This document shows, in pieces, positions 21,001-30,512 of a DNA stretch of 64,000 nucleotides. The stretch comes from Tretioscincus oriximinensis (lineage: Eukaryota > Chordata > Lepidosauria > Squamata > Gymnophthalmidae): the NCBI GenBank assembly GCA_022410635.1, contig JAJVDF010000247.1, positions 1,213,216 to 1,277,215 of the forward strand, given 5' to 3'. The notes under the pieces were generated by a model. The model was not told the DNA's origin, did not search any database, and saw nothing but the letters and a program-made list of their open reading frames with translations. Positions within the stretch are counted from its first letter, which is position 1; each line of letters opens with the position of its first letter. Position numbers and translations under genes: made by a program.

Positions 21001-22841
21001 CAAAATTCCTAGATACATTCTAAAATGTGCCCCAGGAAGAGAAATCAGATATATACTTTTAATCCAACTTTGGTAATGACTTCCGCCACAGAGCCCAATT
21101 CAAGGTGCTGATTTTAACTTATAAAGCCCTAAGTAACTTGGGCCCCAAATATCTAAAGGAACGCCTTTTCCCACACCAACCTGCCTGTACCTTAAGATCT
21201 GCAGGGGAGGCCCTCCTGGTTGTACCACCCCTTTCAACAGCCAGTGGAGTGGGAACCCGGGGTAGGGCCTTCTCGGTGGTTGCCCCTGATCTTTGGAATA
21301 GTCTCCCCCTCGAGGTGCGTCTGTCATCATCGTCGTATTCTTTTAGAAGGTCCTTGAAGACACACCTCTTTTACCTGACCATTGGCTGAAGAAATGTGAT
21401 CTTTATCCCTACTTTTAAATATTGTTTTATACTGTTTTAATTTTGGTGTGATGTTTTACTGTTTTGGCTGCCCTGAGACCTTCAGGTATAGGGCGGAGTA
21501 TAAGTATAAATAAATAAATAGTGTTGGATAGAGAGGTTCTGAGGTATGGTGCTATCATCGTAGCCTAACCTTATATATTCATCAGGTAATGAATGTCAAT
21601 CCCACTGTAAGCCACCACGAGGACGTGTCCACATGAATCTGAGGAACTACTGCAAGAAGGATTATGGTAATACAAATTTAAGTTAAAATCCACCAATTTT
21701 CCATAAAATACCATTGCAACTTTGTGTTCTGAAACTGAGCATGTGAAATTACAGAGGGAAAGCAGGGCTGTCTGGACGTTTAAGTCCATGGATAATATTT
21801 AATTTTGTAAGAGAAGCCTTGCTAACTCAGGCCATAGCCCATGAAGTACAATGTTCTGTCTCACGCAGAGACATGCCAATTGCACGCCTGGGGATTCTCA
21901 AGCAGAAGAAGCAAAATCTTCACCTCAACTCCCTGAAAATTTCAGGCCATATTATGACTTTGAACATCTGATCTTTTAAAAGATAATGGGGGTTGAGGTA
22001 TACAGGGATGGTTCATTCCAGAAGTAATGAGAGCCAGTTTGGTATAGTGGTTAAAGAGCTGGACTGGTAGTCTCCTGGTTTGATTCTCCACTCCTCCATG
22101 AAAGCCAGCTGGGTGACCTTGGGCCGGTCACAGTTCTTTAGAACTCTCTCAGCCCCACCTACTTCACAGGGTGACTGTTGTGGAGGAAGCAACAAAAGCT
22201 ATGTGCGCCCTCCTATGGATGTCCACCCTGAGACCTTCAGGTATAGGGCGGGACATAAGTACAAATCAACCAAGCAATAAATAAATGTCTCAATGTGCAT
22301 GCACCATAATTGATAATACAGAATTTCCAGGAAACACTGGTTTGACAGAAATGATAAGGGATCCACTGATCTCATACTTTTGAATACATGGATAGTAGGA
22401 AGTTCTGTTTCAAGGATGGAAGGAAAAAATATCCAAAAGTTAAGTGGTGGCAGTTTATAATGGGACACTTCCTGATTGTTTCCCTATTTCTTTTTTCTGT
22501 ATCTTTCACATGCCTTGACAGTTCTTCATGCCCAATTGCTGGCCATGAAGAAATCTGGTACCTGGTGGCAATTTACAGCCTCAGTCCTCACCATCTTCCG
22601 GCAGAGACGAGTGCCGATTCGAAGGGGTGCACAGGCACTTTGGGTTCCTGAGCAGGATTTGACGTGCCGATGTCTCTACCTCCAAGTTGGCAAATCTTAT
22701 CTGGTTATTGGTAATGATGAAGAGTCCCCTGACCCTGAGCGGCTAATTCTTGACAAAAACAGCCTTGCCTTGCCCTGGAGGGACGTGTGGGCTTATAAAC
22801 TACGCAGTTTCCAGCAACAAAGCAGGCGTGGAAAATGCTGA
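14085..22841 (+). CDS. NTN5: Netrin-5, complete coding sequence in six exons
   Basis: Secreted netrin-family guidance cue. The exons 14085-15015, 15716-15904, 19581-19730, 20730-20783, 21586-21666 and 22522-22841 all have GT/AG borders and phase 1 junctions and join to 574 residues. Residues 1-20 are a signal peptide (LPFLLGLAS, then DPHNPCYD). Residues 24-253 form a laminin N-terminal domain with [26 protein letters not shown] and [16 protein letters not shown]. Laminin-EGF modules span about 255-309, 312-372 and 375-422 ([19 protein letters not shown]). The linker has EATTT, and the NTR domain runs 445-574, ending RRGKC. Possible N-glycosylation sites are N106 and N388. The assignment to netrin-5 rests on remembered human NTN5 features: CLPxxxxLA near the start, [13 protein letters not shown], VHMxLRxYC, DLTCxCLxLQ and DPxRLILD. 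Netrin-1 and -3 fit less well. I start at 14085 because an upstream in-frame TTG is not a normal start. All frames are intact; one N at 19612 falls in a glycine third base. Confidence 0.9.
15016..15715 (+). other. NTN5: NTN5 intron 1
   Basis: GTGAGAC donor and CATTTGCAG acceptor. No repeat or regulatory element is recognised inside. Confidence 0.75.
15716..15904 (+). CDS. NTN5: NTN5 coding exon 2: second laminin-EGF module
   Basis: It lies between a CATTTGCAG acceptor and a GTGAGT donor and encodes [12 protein letters not shown] to SKACK. The eight-cysteine LE pattern is complete, with [13 protein letters not shown]. Confidence 0.9.
16011..16808. mobile_element. Long TIR element in NTN5 intron 2
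   Basis: The ends GGCTGTATTCGCACTGAACC and the reverse complement of CCGCC..GTGCGAATA match over about 29 bases with three differences, ending in CTTAAAACGG on both arms. The interior of about 740 bases has no transposase. No target-site duplication is obvious. Confidence 0.6.
18053..18278. repeat. Palindromic short element in NTN5 intron 2
   Basis: The arms CGGGGTTAAAGTAGCCTAGA and CTAGGTCACTTTAACCCCAG are imperfect inverted repeats at the two ends, with further internal symmetry (GATTATACCC, GTATATAATC). There is no coding content. Confidence 0.5.
18808..18893. repeat. Near-perfect hairpin, 39-nt arms, 8-nt loop
   Basis: The left arm is 18808-18846, the loop TTAACACT is 18847-18854, and the right arm is 18855-18893. 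Thirty-four of 39 positions are exactly complementary. Four of the five mismatches would be G-U wobbles in the sense RNA, leaving a single unpaired position. The central core CCATCCTTGCTATATCTCA is perfect. It could be a pre-miRNA-like hairpin or the remnant of a palindromic transposon; the sequence cannot separate these. Confidence 0.6.
19581..19730 (+). CDS. NTN5: NTN5 coding exon 3: third laminin-EGF module
   Basis: It lies between TTTCCCTGCAG and GTAAGTGC and encodes [18 protein letters not shown] through [11 protein letters not shown]. This is the module that carries conserved receptor contacts in other netrins. Confidence 0.9.
19731..20729 (+). other. NTN5: NTN5 intron 3
   Basis: Holds the paired ACTACA..TCCCAG motifs at 20207-20272; otherwise nothing is recognised. 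Confidence 0.75.
20207..20272. promoter_or_regulatory. Inverted pair of ZNF143/SBS2-like motifs
   Basis: CTGGGAAATGTAGT (20207-20220) and ACTACACTTCCCAG (20259-20272) are inverted copies of the ACTACAnnTCCCAG motif known from ZNF143-bound promoters. They sit in an intron, so function is uncertain; they may simply be the arms of a short repeat. Confidence 0.3.
20730..20783 (+). CDS. NTN5: NTN5 coding exon 4: linker
   Basis: A 54-base exon between CTCCATAG and GTGAGG encodes [18 protein letters not shown], the Thr/Ser/Pro-rich linker between the EGF and NTR parts. The EATTT motif matches human NTN5 as I remember it. Confidence 0.85.
20784..21585 (+). other. NTN5: NTN5 intron 4
   Basis: More than half of this intron is the L2-like LINE 3' end at 21073-21522. 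Confidence 0.75.
21073..21522 (+). mobile_element. L2-like LINE 3' end
   Basis: An open segment encodes the C-terminal tail of a CR1/L2-group reverse transcriptase: [38 protein letters not shown] and LKTHLFYL. The 3' untranslated part ends CCTTCAGGTATAGGGCGGAG followed by an (AAAT)n tail. That tail is also present at the end of the SINE at 22029-22290. Confidence 0.8.
21586..21666 (+). CDS. NTN5: NTN5 coding exon 5: start of the NTR domain
   Basis: An 81-base exon between TATATTCATCAG and GTAATAC encodes [20 protein letters not shown] and YCKKDY. The donor is GTAATA, a weaker match than the others. Confidence 0.85.
21813..21960 (-). mobile_element. CR1-like LINE 3' fragment
   Basis: It shares AGAAGAAG.CAAAATCTTC and ACCTCAACTCCCTG with the CR1 3' end at 24073-24505, in the same orientation. 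It is worn and short. Confidence 0.55.
22029..22290 (+). repeat. Sauria-type SINE, near full length
   Basis: GAGCCAGTTTGGTATAGTGG (A box), CTGGTTTGATTCTCCACTCC (B box), CAGCTGGGTGACCTTGGGCC and AACAAAAGCTATGTGCGCCC are all present. The 3' tail CCTTCAGGTATAGGGCGGGA plus AATAAATA matches the nearby L2-like LINE tail. This is the best-preserved copy in the window. Confidence 0.85.
22522..22841 (+). CDS. NTN5: NTN5 coding exon 6: NTR domain and stop
   Basis: The acceptor CCTTGACAG precedes [16 protein letters not shown]. The exon encodes [36 protein letters not shown] and [12 protein letters not shown] and ends with TGA at 22839-22841. Confidence 0.9.
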
Positions 22842-23105
22842 AGCGATCAAGACACGGGGAAAATCGGCGCATCAGATAGAAGAATTTACAGCAAATATGC
22901 AACCGTCTTTAAGGTGACCAGCACCAGGTCTTCAAACATAAGCTGCTAGTACAAGAACTAGAGAATCTCTGTGGCATATAAAAGTTCAGTTTCTGTGACT
23001 TTCACTCTACAGTGACCTGATTTTCAGTTTTCTGGTCTAATGTCTCAACCAGAACCTAGTTGGACTTCAGGCTTTGTAATTCTGATCTTGGTTTTTTAAA
23101 AAAAA

Positions 23106-23111
23106 ATTAAA
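23106..23111 (+). terminator. NTN5: Possible NTN5 polyadenylation signal (ATTAAA)
   Basis: ATTAAA lies 265 bases after the stop. No stronger AATAAA occurs before the CR1 insertion at 24.07 kb, so this is the best candidate, but the site is in an A-rich run. Confidence 0.25.
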
Positions 23112-24072
23112 TATGATAAAATGTATTTTAGCATAAAGTACATTTAGGAGTACATTGAGAAACTGTACTTGAACTTTGTTTAAATGGTTTTCTGTGTTTG
23201 CATGGACTTGAAAAATTTATAGGGTGTAAAAAGAACAATTCTAGATTACGTGACTTTGCACAGGCATCAGTAATGCATTTGAGGGATCTGTTATGTATGT
23301 CGTAGATGTGTTGCAACAGATCCCTACCACTGATTACAGAACCTGTGCAAACAGGACCTATGTTGCAAAGATTTTTGAGGTTTTCTAGTTTAAATGAGTT
23401 CAAGATTGTGCAGAATTGACCTAACCTGGAACCATTTAATGTTCTTTTGAAAAAGCTTCAGCAAGAGGAAATCCAATAATTCAGCTGTAAACTGTTCTAC
23501 TGCATAAGAACCTGTATGGTCAGGAAATTCTTCATGTCAGGCCTGAACTCAGACTGAAAGAAACTGTAAAGATGGTGACTCTTCCTTTCTTGGATGCAGC
23601 CTGAAGAAGTCGCCCATGCTTGGGCTCCATAGCCAAAAACTTATTTCCATTTTTACTCTAATCAGTTCCTCCTGAATTCAGCTTATCCAGTATTTGTGTT
23701 ATGTCAGTTCTCAGACCATTTCAGTTCCAGCTACATTTTCATGATGTGAACATGCTAGAGGATGATTAGACTTTTCTCAGGAAGCAGATGAGGAATTTTT
23801 TTTACCTCTCTCCAACCATTGCTGGAGCTTGTGGGCATAAAGAGGATAGTTTTATTCCTTGTCCCATGCTTCCAGCTTCCCTTTGGAGTGGTGCTGGAGG
23901 TGGTGGGAGTGATGTTTTAAACCTGTCATCACTACACATTTACAGTTCTGTGCCTTCAAATGTATGGAGTGAGGTTATATTTCTGACTGAGATGTTAAGA
24001 GTGGGGATAAGAGCAAAAGTAGCATTCTCCCCTTCCCCGTCTTTCTTTTGCCTTTAGTGAGAGAGTGGCATC
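23112..24072. other. NTN5 3' flank, nothing recognised
   Basis: Possibly further 3' untranslated region. No repeat or exon is seen. Confidence 0.35.
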
Positions 24073-24505
24073 CTTAACATAAGAACATAAGAGGATCCCT
24101 GTTGCGTCAGGACAGAGGCCCATCTAGGCCAGCCTTTGGTCTCATCCAGTGACCCACCAATTCCACCTGGGCAGATTGAAACAGAAGAAGGCAAAATCTT
24201 CACCTCAACTCCCTGCAAGTGATATTTCAGGAATACTGTCTTTCCTCCATCCTGGAGGCAGTACTGAGAGATCCATCCTAGTAGCTATTTATACCCTTGG
24301 TGTCCATGAACTTACCTAATCCTGTCTTAAAGCTATCCTGACTATTAACTACAACCACCACTTCTGGAAGGAAATTCCACAAGCCATAATGCCCCTCTGT
24401 GTGAAAAAAAACTGTCCTTTGTCCTCTTTTTCCTTCATCCTTCATGACATGTTTTCAGCATCAATCTTGTTTTGTTGTTGTTAATAAATCTGAGCTCTCC
24501 ACAGG
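24073..24505 (-). mobile_element. CR1-like LINE 3' end
   Basis: On the plus strand it starts ACATAAGAACATAAGAGGAT, the inverted 3' tail. It continues with GCCCATCTAGGCCAGCC and the blocks found at the end of the CR1 copy at 59475-61078. Confidence 0.75.
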
Positions 24506-26181
24506 TATGTAATTCTGCATCCTTATAGCTATGAGGTCTACATTACCAGCCACAGTTCTGGAGGTGGAACCAAGAGGGAAGTGCCATTTACTGTGACATC
24601 TCCATACACATTAAGAGATGTAAAGGCAGGAGGAATTCTATATTTTTTCATTTGCAGTCAGTCTTAGGGAAGTGGAATAAAACAAAGCTTTGTCAGAACA
24701 GTGTAGCATGCAGATCCCTCAACCTAACCACACATACACATCAAGAAACGCACTGCTGTTGGACTTCGATCAGAAATACGTTTTTTAAAGAAAACCTGGA
24801 GGCACCATGTCTGTTTTGCTTCATAGACAGCGTCGTCTGTGTGGAGTGGGAGGAAATGAAGGTGGGACGGGGCAGTTGAGGATGTGTACCCCGCAGGAGA
24901 TGTGGACAGGATATGGTTATGCATATTTTTATTATGTACATATGTGCAGCTGTGAAAATGGAGAAAAGGTGATAAGAAGAGAGCACAAAATAAATTGAAG
25001 CCCAGTGATCTTGTCATCATGGAAAACATCTTTAGCAGATGGGGTCAGAGAATGCTGGCTTTTCCCTCCACTAATAGAAACAAAATTGAGTGACAGAGGA
25101 GAGTGGGAAGGGTGTGAAGAAGAATGGAGCCTGTCACTGGACTGAGGGCAGGGAATCTGAGATTGTGGTAGCACTATGAATTGGGGAAGCATATAATGGA
25201 TTGCTCTTTTTTATAGAAACAGGATAAAAATGCTGCAAAAATCCAACCTTCGACCAGGACTTTCTAGAAACCTTCTGTAACAAGAGTTTGCCTTTAATTG
25301 GGTGGCACTGGCCCAATTTTCTGCTGATCTCATTGACCAGTGGTGCTAGGAGGCTAGAATTGGCTTAGGAGCTTTGAAGTCACCACATTCCATCCAACAT
25401 TAACCATGAGTGATTTTTCTTGCATCTGTGGAAAGTACATATATAAGACCCTGGGACAAAGTCAATGAACTCTTTTTGTTTTTTGTTTGGCCCTTGGGTC
25501 CTTAATAAGCCACAGGGCACCCCAACTACAAGTCAGAACAGACCTTGACAGTTGTAGACAAGGAAATGCAAACTGATGGACTGACATTGTGGCATAAGAC
25601 TGCATCCAGATGGGATATTTCTACAGCTATGTTAGTTACATCAAGGAGAATCCATCTCATGTGCTCACAGTTTTTCAGTAATCAATTCCCTAAAAAGCCC
25701 CATTGCCCCAATAGTTACAAGTTGCTATCAAGAATGGGCTCATCTTTTCTCTGCCAAAAAAAAAAACCCACTAAAAAAACCCCAGTTGGTATGATGCACG
25801 CACACAGAAACGGGCGGGTAAAGGATTCAGCTGTGATTTGAGGCAAATTGTGAGTGCTTGGCTGACATTCAAGGCAAGACATATGCACTGCATCTTTTAT
25901 TGGTGTGTTTTATGGACATTATAAGCAGCAAGTACAGCTTATAACACTGGCAACATTTGCTGAAACTTCCTCTTTGACACACCCATTAAAGGTGCAACAT
26001 TACTGCCCTGCTTTTTTCTGGTAATCCTAGGCATGTCTCCGTTATCCAACCAGAGGAAACTTGGGGTCATCTGGTCAGCCTAATTTGTGCACTCTCCTTC
26101 TTTCTGTTCATTCTCCTTTGTAAGTTCAGCCAATATTAAATTTGAAATCTCTGTAGATTACTCTAAGGTCCTTTAGGTATC
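24506..26181. other. Intergenic DNA with a lone family A end
   Basis: At 26060-26082 a single inverted end of family A (GGGGTCATCTGGTCAGCCTA) is present without a partner. No exon is seen. Confidence 0.35.
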
Positions 26182-26911
26182 TGTGGTGACCCCTACTTGA
26201 GAGCCCCACTATTAGATGACCCTCCCAGCTAGGGGTGCCACAATATCCCCGTTGCCCAAGCCAGCGCCCACGACTGCTTGGAGCAATAGTCATCTCCTCA
26301 GGCCTACACAAGGCCTCTGCGTTTACCTCAGTGATAGGGCTTTATTCCCAGCCCCCACCAGTCACCTGCTTATTTAGTGTTGTTACAGAAACAAAAGAAA
26401 GAGATATTTGAATTGAAACAAATAACAAGTTTATTGTTTACAAATAACAAATAGAAAGAAGATAAGAATAATAAAGCTTCGGCTTTTCTAAAGTAAGCCT
26501 GACTCAAGCTCAAACTCCAGGCAAGAGCAATCTTTGTTTCCAGGACTTAAAGCGACAGGCACGATGTCTATTTATTTGTTTTAGCCCCAAGTCAAGCCTC
26601 CACTTTGACTCTTCCAGGCCACCATACACCTCCACCGCCTCCCTCTGAGGCAGATTAGAAGTGGACCCCTCTGTCCACTTGCTACTCCACAAGCCTTGAC
26701 AGAAAGGCCTCTAGCCCTGGTCAGCTTCCCTTTTATTTGTTGACCCGCCGAATATTCGAGGCCCCATTGGCTGGCTCCTCCAGCCACGCCCCCTCCCAAA
26801 CAGGGATTCAGGAAGCCACTCCCCTGCCCAGGCCTGCTCTTCCCCCCTCCCTCTGGGATATCAGGTAAGTTTATAAAAGAAATACAAATCTTTAAAATGG
26901 AGGACGCCACA
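26182..26911 (-). mobile_element. Solo LTR with intact 5-bp target-site duplication
   Basis: Read on the minus strand, the element begins TGTGGCGTCC and ends GTCACCACA (730 bases, TG..CA). It is flanked by GTATC at 26177-26181 and 26912-26916. It contains an AATAAA polyadenylation motif on the minus strand in the GTAAACAATAAACTTG region and a TATAAA near its start. No internal retroviral sequence remains, as expected after LTR-LTR recombination. Confidence 0.75.
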
Positions 26912-27039
26912 GTATCATTGTTCCATTCTTCATGCTTCATGCTACAATTAAACATCCATCTTNCATTTCTTGTTAACAATCTATGAAACCACTTCAGTTA
27001 GTAACAAATTTGACCAGTGTTTTAGCCTTTATCAAATGT

Positions 27040-27460
27040 ATTAACTTATTCATTTCTGTTCAATCCATTAGTTTATAAGCCAGCCTTCAATCAAGATAAT
27101 TCTTTCTTCTTTCTATCTCTAGCATAAACAATTCTTTCTGTTATAACCATATACTGTAACATCACCTTAATATTGTCCAAACTTTTATCTACAAAACCCA
27201 ATAGATAAATTTCTGGTCTCCGTGTGCTTATCTTACATATTCTAGACACCAATTTATGCATCTCCATGCAATGTTTTTTTTGCCTTGACACAAATTCACC
27301 CCATATGATGAAAAGTACCCGCTTGAACATTTCCAACATCTATTTGAAACTTCATGAAACATTTAGAAAGTTCAGAGTCAAGTATCAACTGTTCATCAGC
27401 TTATAAAAATTCTCTTTCAGTGTGTAACACACTGTAAATTTAAGATCAGATCTCCACATT
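27040..27460 (-). mobile_element. L1-like LINE, ORF2 C-terminal fragment
   Basis: The minus-strand frame reads VLFIIWGEFVSRQKKHCMEM, then RRPEIYLLGFVD, then MVITERIVYARDRK. This follows the order of the L1 ORF2 tail (trp-rich segment, PELFLLG-like segment, TAARLLYA-like segment). The frame is short and worn. Confidence 0.55.
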
Positions 27461-27833
27461 TTCTCCATTGTTCTACTGGGATATTATGACAAACATTTCT
27501 TCTCATGCTTGATAGTTCCTGAGAGGCAGCTTCAGTCATTTTTCATTCACTGAAATCTTTGCATTTTGGAGGAACATTAAAATTTCTGCAACCATCCTAC
27601 TCTACTTTGGCATGGAGACGTCAGTATCTCTCCAGGGTTTATCAAATGGCCTATGGGCATGCATATTCAAAATGACATTGATAACCTCCTTTGAAGAGTT
27701 CGCACCATAGCTCCCCTCTCCCAATTTTTTTAAAATTAAATTGTATTCCTCAAATATTTTTCAGTTCTGAAAAAGAATTGCCTTGTGGTGCAAACATTTT
27801 CAGGAAAAAATTTAAAAAATAATCACGTAAAAT
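27461..27833. other. Intergenic DNA, nothing recognised
   Basis: AT-rich, possibly more of the adjacent L1-like element, but without identifiable protein. Confidence 0.3.
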
Positions 27834-28232
27834 TAGACTGACCAGATTTTCTGAAATCCAAACTGGGGTAATTTGTATATTCATGAATATGCAAATCACC
27901 CACCAACATGCATACCACTCTGAAATCCCCATCCAAGAAATCCACAAAGTGCTCGTGGATTTTTTAAAGCATATGAGATTTTTTCAAAGTGCATGAGATT
28001 TTTTCAAAGCGTGAGAAATTTGCATTTTTTACTGATGGGAGGGTGCCTTCAGGAGCTGCCCCTGGTTGCCAGAGCCCCCTAGTGNTGTTGAGGTATTTAA
28101 AAATAATACTAATTTTTTTGTAATTATTTTTTTCTTCAGCAAATAATGGGGAAATCCCTCCCCCCTGGGAGGGCAGGGTAGACACCCCAAAACTGGGTTC
28201 CCCCCNAAAAAGGGAGCCATCTGGTCAGCCTA
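27834..28232 (+). mobile_element. TIR element family A, long form
   Basis: The ends TAGACTGACCAGATTTTCTG and CATCTGGTCAGCCTA are intact. The flanks CGTAAAAT (27826-27833) and CATAAAAT (28233-28240) match at 7 of 8 bases, the clearest duplication for this family. It carries two N's. Confidence 0.7.
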
Positions 28233-28389
28233 CATAAAATTAAATATGCAAGTGTGCCAAGGTGCCATTTTCATTCAAACAATTTGCATGTTTCACTAAT
28301 TAAAATAGAACTTATAAATGCATACAAGCAAAACTGGTATCACTACTCCTATTGTTCTCCTTTAAACATAATAGAGCTTGTATTATAGG

Positions 28390-29080
28390 GTGAAAAGCAA
28401 AAATGTTTTTTATAGATTATATTAATGAAAATGACACTGAATGGGATGCTGGGAAAGCAATAATAAGAGGTCACTGTATAATCATAGAATCAAGAATTAA
28501 AAGACAACAAAATAGGGGGGAAAAGGAATTAATAAGGGAAGTAGAAAGACTACAAGTAAGACACAAAATCTCAAAAAACAGAATTGATGAAATCGAATTG
28601 TTAGAAAAGAAAAAGCAACTCAATATAAGGTCAATGAGGGCCTTCACAAACTATCTAAAAAAAAGAAAGATTGAAATTGGATAAATATGATGGGGGATAC
28701 CACAGGTAGAATATACTAAGAACTAGGCTGACCAGATAACCCCTTTTGGGGGGGGGGGGTTGAAAACCTATTTTTGGGGTGTCTCCTGGTTTCTTCTGAG
28801 GAAAAAGAATAAAAAACAAAATTTTTTTCGAAAAATTTTTTTTAAAAAAAAAATTCTTCAGAAAGAACTGGGAGGCACCCCAAAACCGGGTTTTCAAACC
28901 CCCCCCCAGAAAAAGGAGTCATCTGGTCAGCCTACAAGAACAAGATCATTTAAGGGGGGTAATTAAATAATTCTATTCTAAACTATACAGTGAAGAAGGA
29001 GAGATAGGAAGCATCACAACAGTTAAAAAAGCATCAGAGGAAGAAAAAAGAAAAATAAGAGATCCTAAAAGAAGATGAAG
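28390..29080 (+). mobile_element. L1-like LINE ORF2 fragment, split by a family A element
   Basis: The frame FFIDYINENDTEWDAGKAII, RGHCIIIESRIKRQQ and LEKKKQLNIRSM matches the L1 ORF2 stretch between endonuclease and reverse transcriptase. After the insertion at 28724-28934 the L1 continues with KLYSEEGEIGS-like sequence. Confidence 0.55.
28724..28934. mobile_element. TIR element family A, short palindromic form, inside L1
   Basis: TAGGCTGACCAGAT and ATCTGGTCAGCCTA form perfect 14-base ends. Near-complementary arms carry GGGGTTGAAAACC/GGTTTTCAAACCCC and GGGTGTCTCC/GGAGGCACCCC. The flanks end AAGAAC on the left and CAAGAAC on the right. Confidence 0.75.
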
Positions 29081-30359
29081 CAATGGGAAGTGATATCATA
29101 AAAATGTCATGTGCATGGAACACGCATGAAATAATCTGGGGCTGCATCAGATTTCGGACTCCTTGCCTGATATCTGGCTTCCAACATCTTCCAAGACTGA
29201 ATCTAACTTGGATTTTATACCATCATTGCATATGGGTATTGATGCCCATGAAACTGTGCCTCTTTTTAACTGTCAGTGGTTCCCCCAACTTGTGGTGCCA
29301 AACCCTGGTCCACTTTTACTTTAAATCTTCTTCAGATGGGCTGGGGCTAAGCCCAGCAAAAACAAACCAAGGATTAAGCTCATTTTTCAGGGCTAAATAA
29401 ACAGAAGTTGAAAAGGAAAGATGTGACCAGAGACAAGGAAAAGGGGTTTGGGGTTTTGTTTGTCTTTGATACTTCGGTATTTGAGACTTCAAGCTGAAAT
29501 TTGCCAACAATTTTCAGGCCTTTGCATTACAAAATGCCACAGTAGCACAAGTCCAAAAGTAAAGTTTTCCTGGGATATTAATGCCTTGTAACGTTTTAAA
29601 TAAAAGGATCGTTTAAATTTGAGAGTTAGGACAATATTAATTTGAAACATTTTGAACAGTATCTGGGAGTTGAAGGGTTTTTTGAAATCTGCAATTACTT
29701 GAGCAGACTATGGCTGTTTGCGCATCAGCTGCTTTAGCCCACATTTTAGGGATATTGCAGACTCAAAGCAATTGCCTTAAATATTCCGCATTGCTGCCTG
29801 TCAGCCTGTAGAGGAGTAGANGGCAATATCCAGGACTGTTGCCTCCCACTTATGTGGGTCCCAGCAGCTTCTGCACACCCTTGTGTCCAATTAGCTGCTG
29901 TTCCCTTCTCCTGCACAAGATCTCACATGCCTTCTCACCACAGCTATGGAAGTCCTGTGTTCCNTGTGCCACACACAGGGATGGTGCCAGGTGCCGGGAG
30001 ATCTCCGCAATGGGATCAGAAAAAGGCAGTGATCAGAAATTGTTGTGCTGTAGACTTAGACTAACTTTAAGTTACCACAGATGAGTTAAATTCACTATCT
30101 TATAGACAGAACTACAGAGGTGGCCACCACAACTCTGTTTACTCTAAAAGTAAATCTATGTACTTGAGATACTTTTTTCTCCTTCATTTATGGTGTTTTT
30201 ACCTCAACGGGGTGGAATTTGGATACTTCTAAGGAAAACCAGTTGAGAACACTTTGAACGCACCCAACATTTGGACTGGGAAATAAGAATAGAAGGAGCT
30301 CATAGGTTTGGCTTTTATGGATCTGAGCCACATGACTTCATAGACTCCATCTTCAGGCC
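29081..30359. other. Intergenic DNA, nothing recognised
   Basis: Two N's are present. No exon or classified repeat is seen. Confidence 0.35.
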
Positions 30360-30512
30360 CAGTCACACACATACCTTTAAACCATCTACAGCCACAAAGA
30401 ACCGGATTGAAAACCAGGAAAAAATAGTTTTGAATTGGACTGAAAACCAGAAAAAAACCTCAGATTCCAGGTCTTGATGACTGAAGAACATTTAAAAGTA
30501 TGTGTAGTCTGA
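30360..30512. repeat. Short inverted-repeat element
   Basis: CACACATACCTTTAAACC on the left and TTTAAAAGTATGTGTAG on the right are imperfect inverted repeats. The interior contains duplicated GAAAACCAG.AAAAAA blocks. Confidence 0.4.

Larger units (their letters stand above)
21667..22521 (+). other. NTN5: NTN5 intron 5
   Basis: It contains a CR1 fragment (21813-21960) and a Sauria-type SINE (22029-22290). It ends in CCTTGACAG. Confidence 0.75.

Noticed and set aside
21105..21389. 94-codon frame in NTN5 intron 4 as an alternative exon
   Set aside because: It is the tail of an L2-like reverse transcriptase followed by the LINE 3' end.
14085..22841. Assignment of the netrin to NTN1 or NTN3
   Set aside because: The linker (EATTT), the NTR blocks DLTCxCLxLQ and DPERLILD, and the CA11 neighbour fit NTN5 better, though the laminin N domain keeps netrin-1-like stretches.
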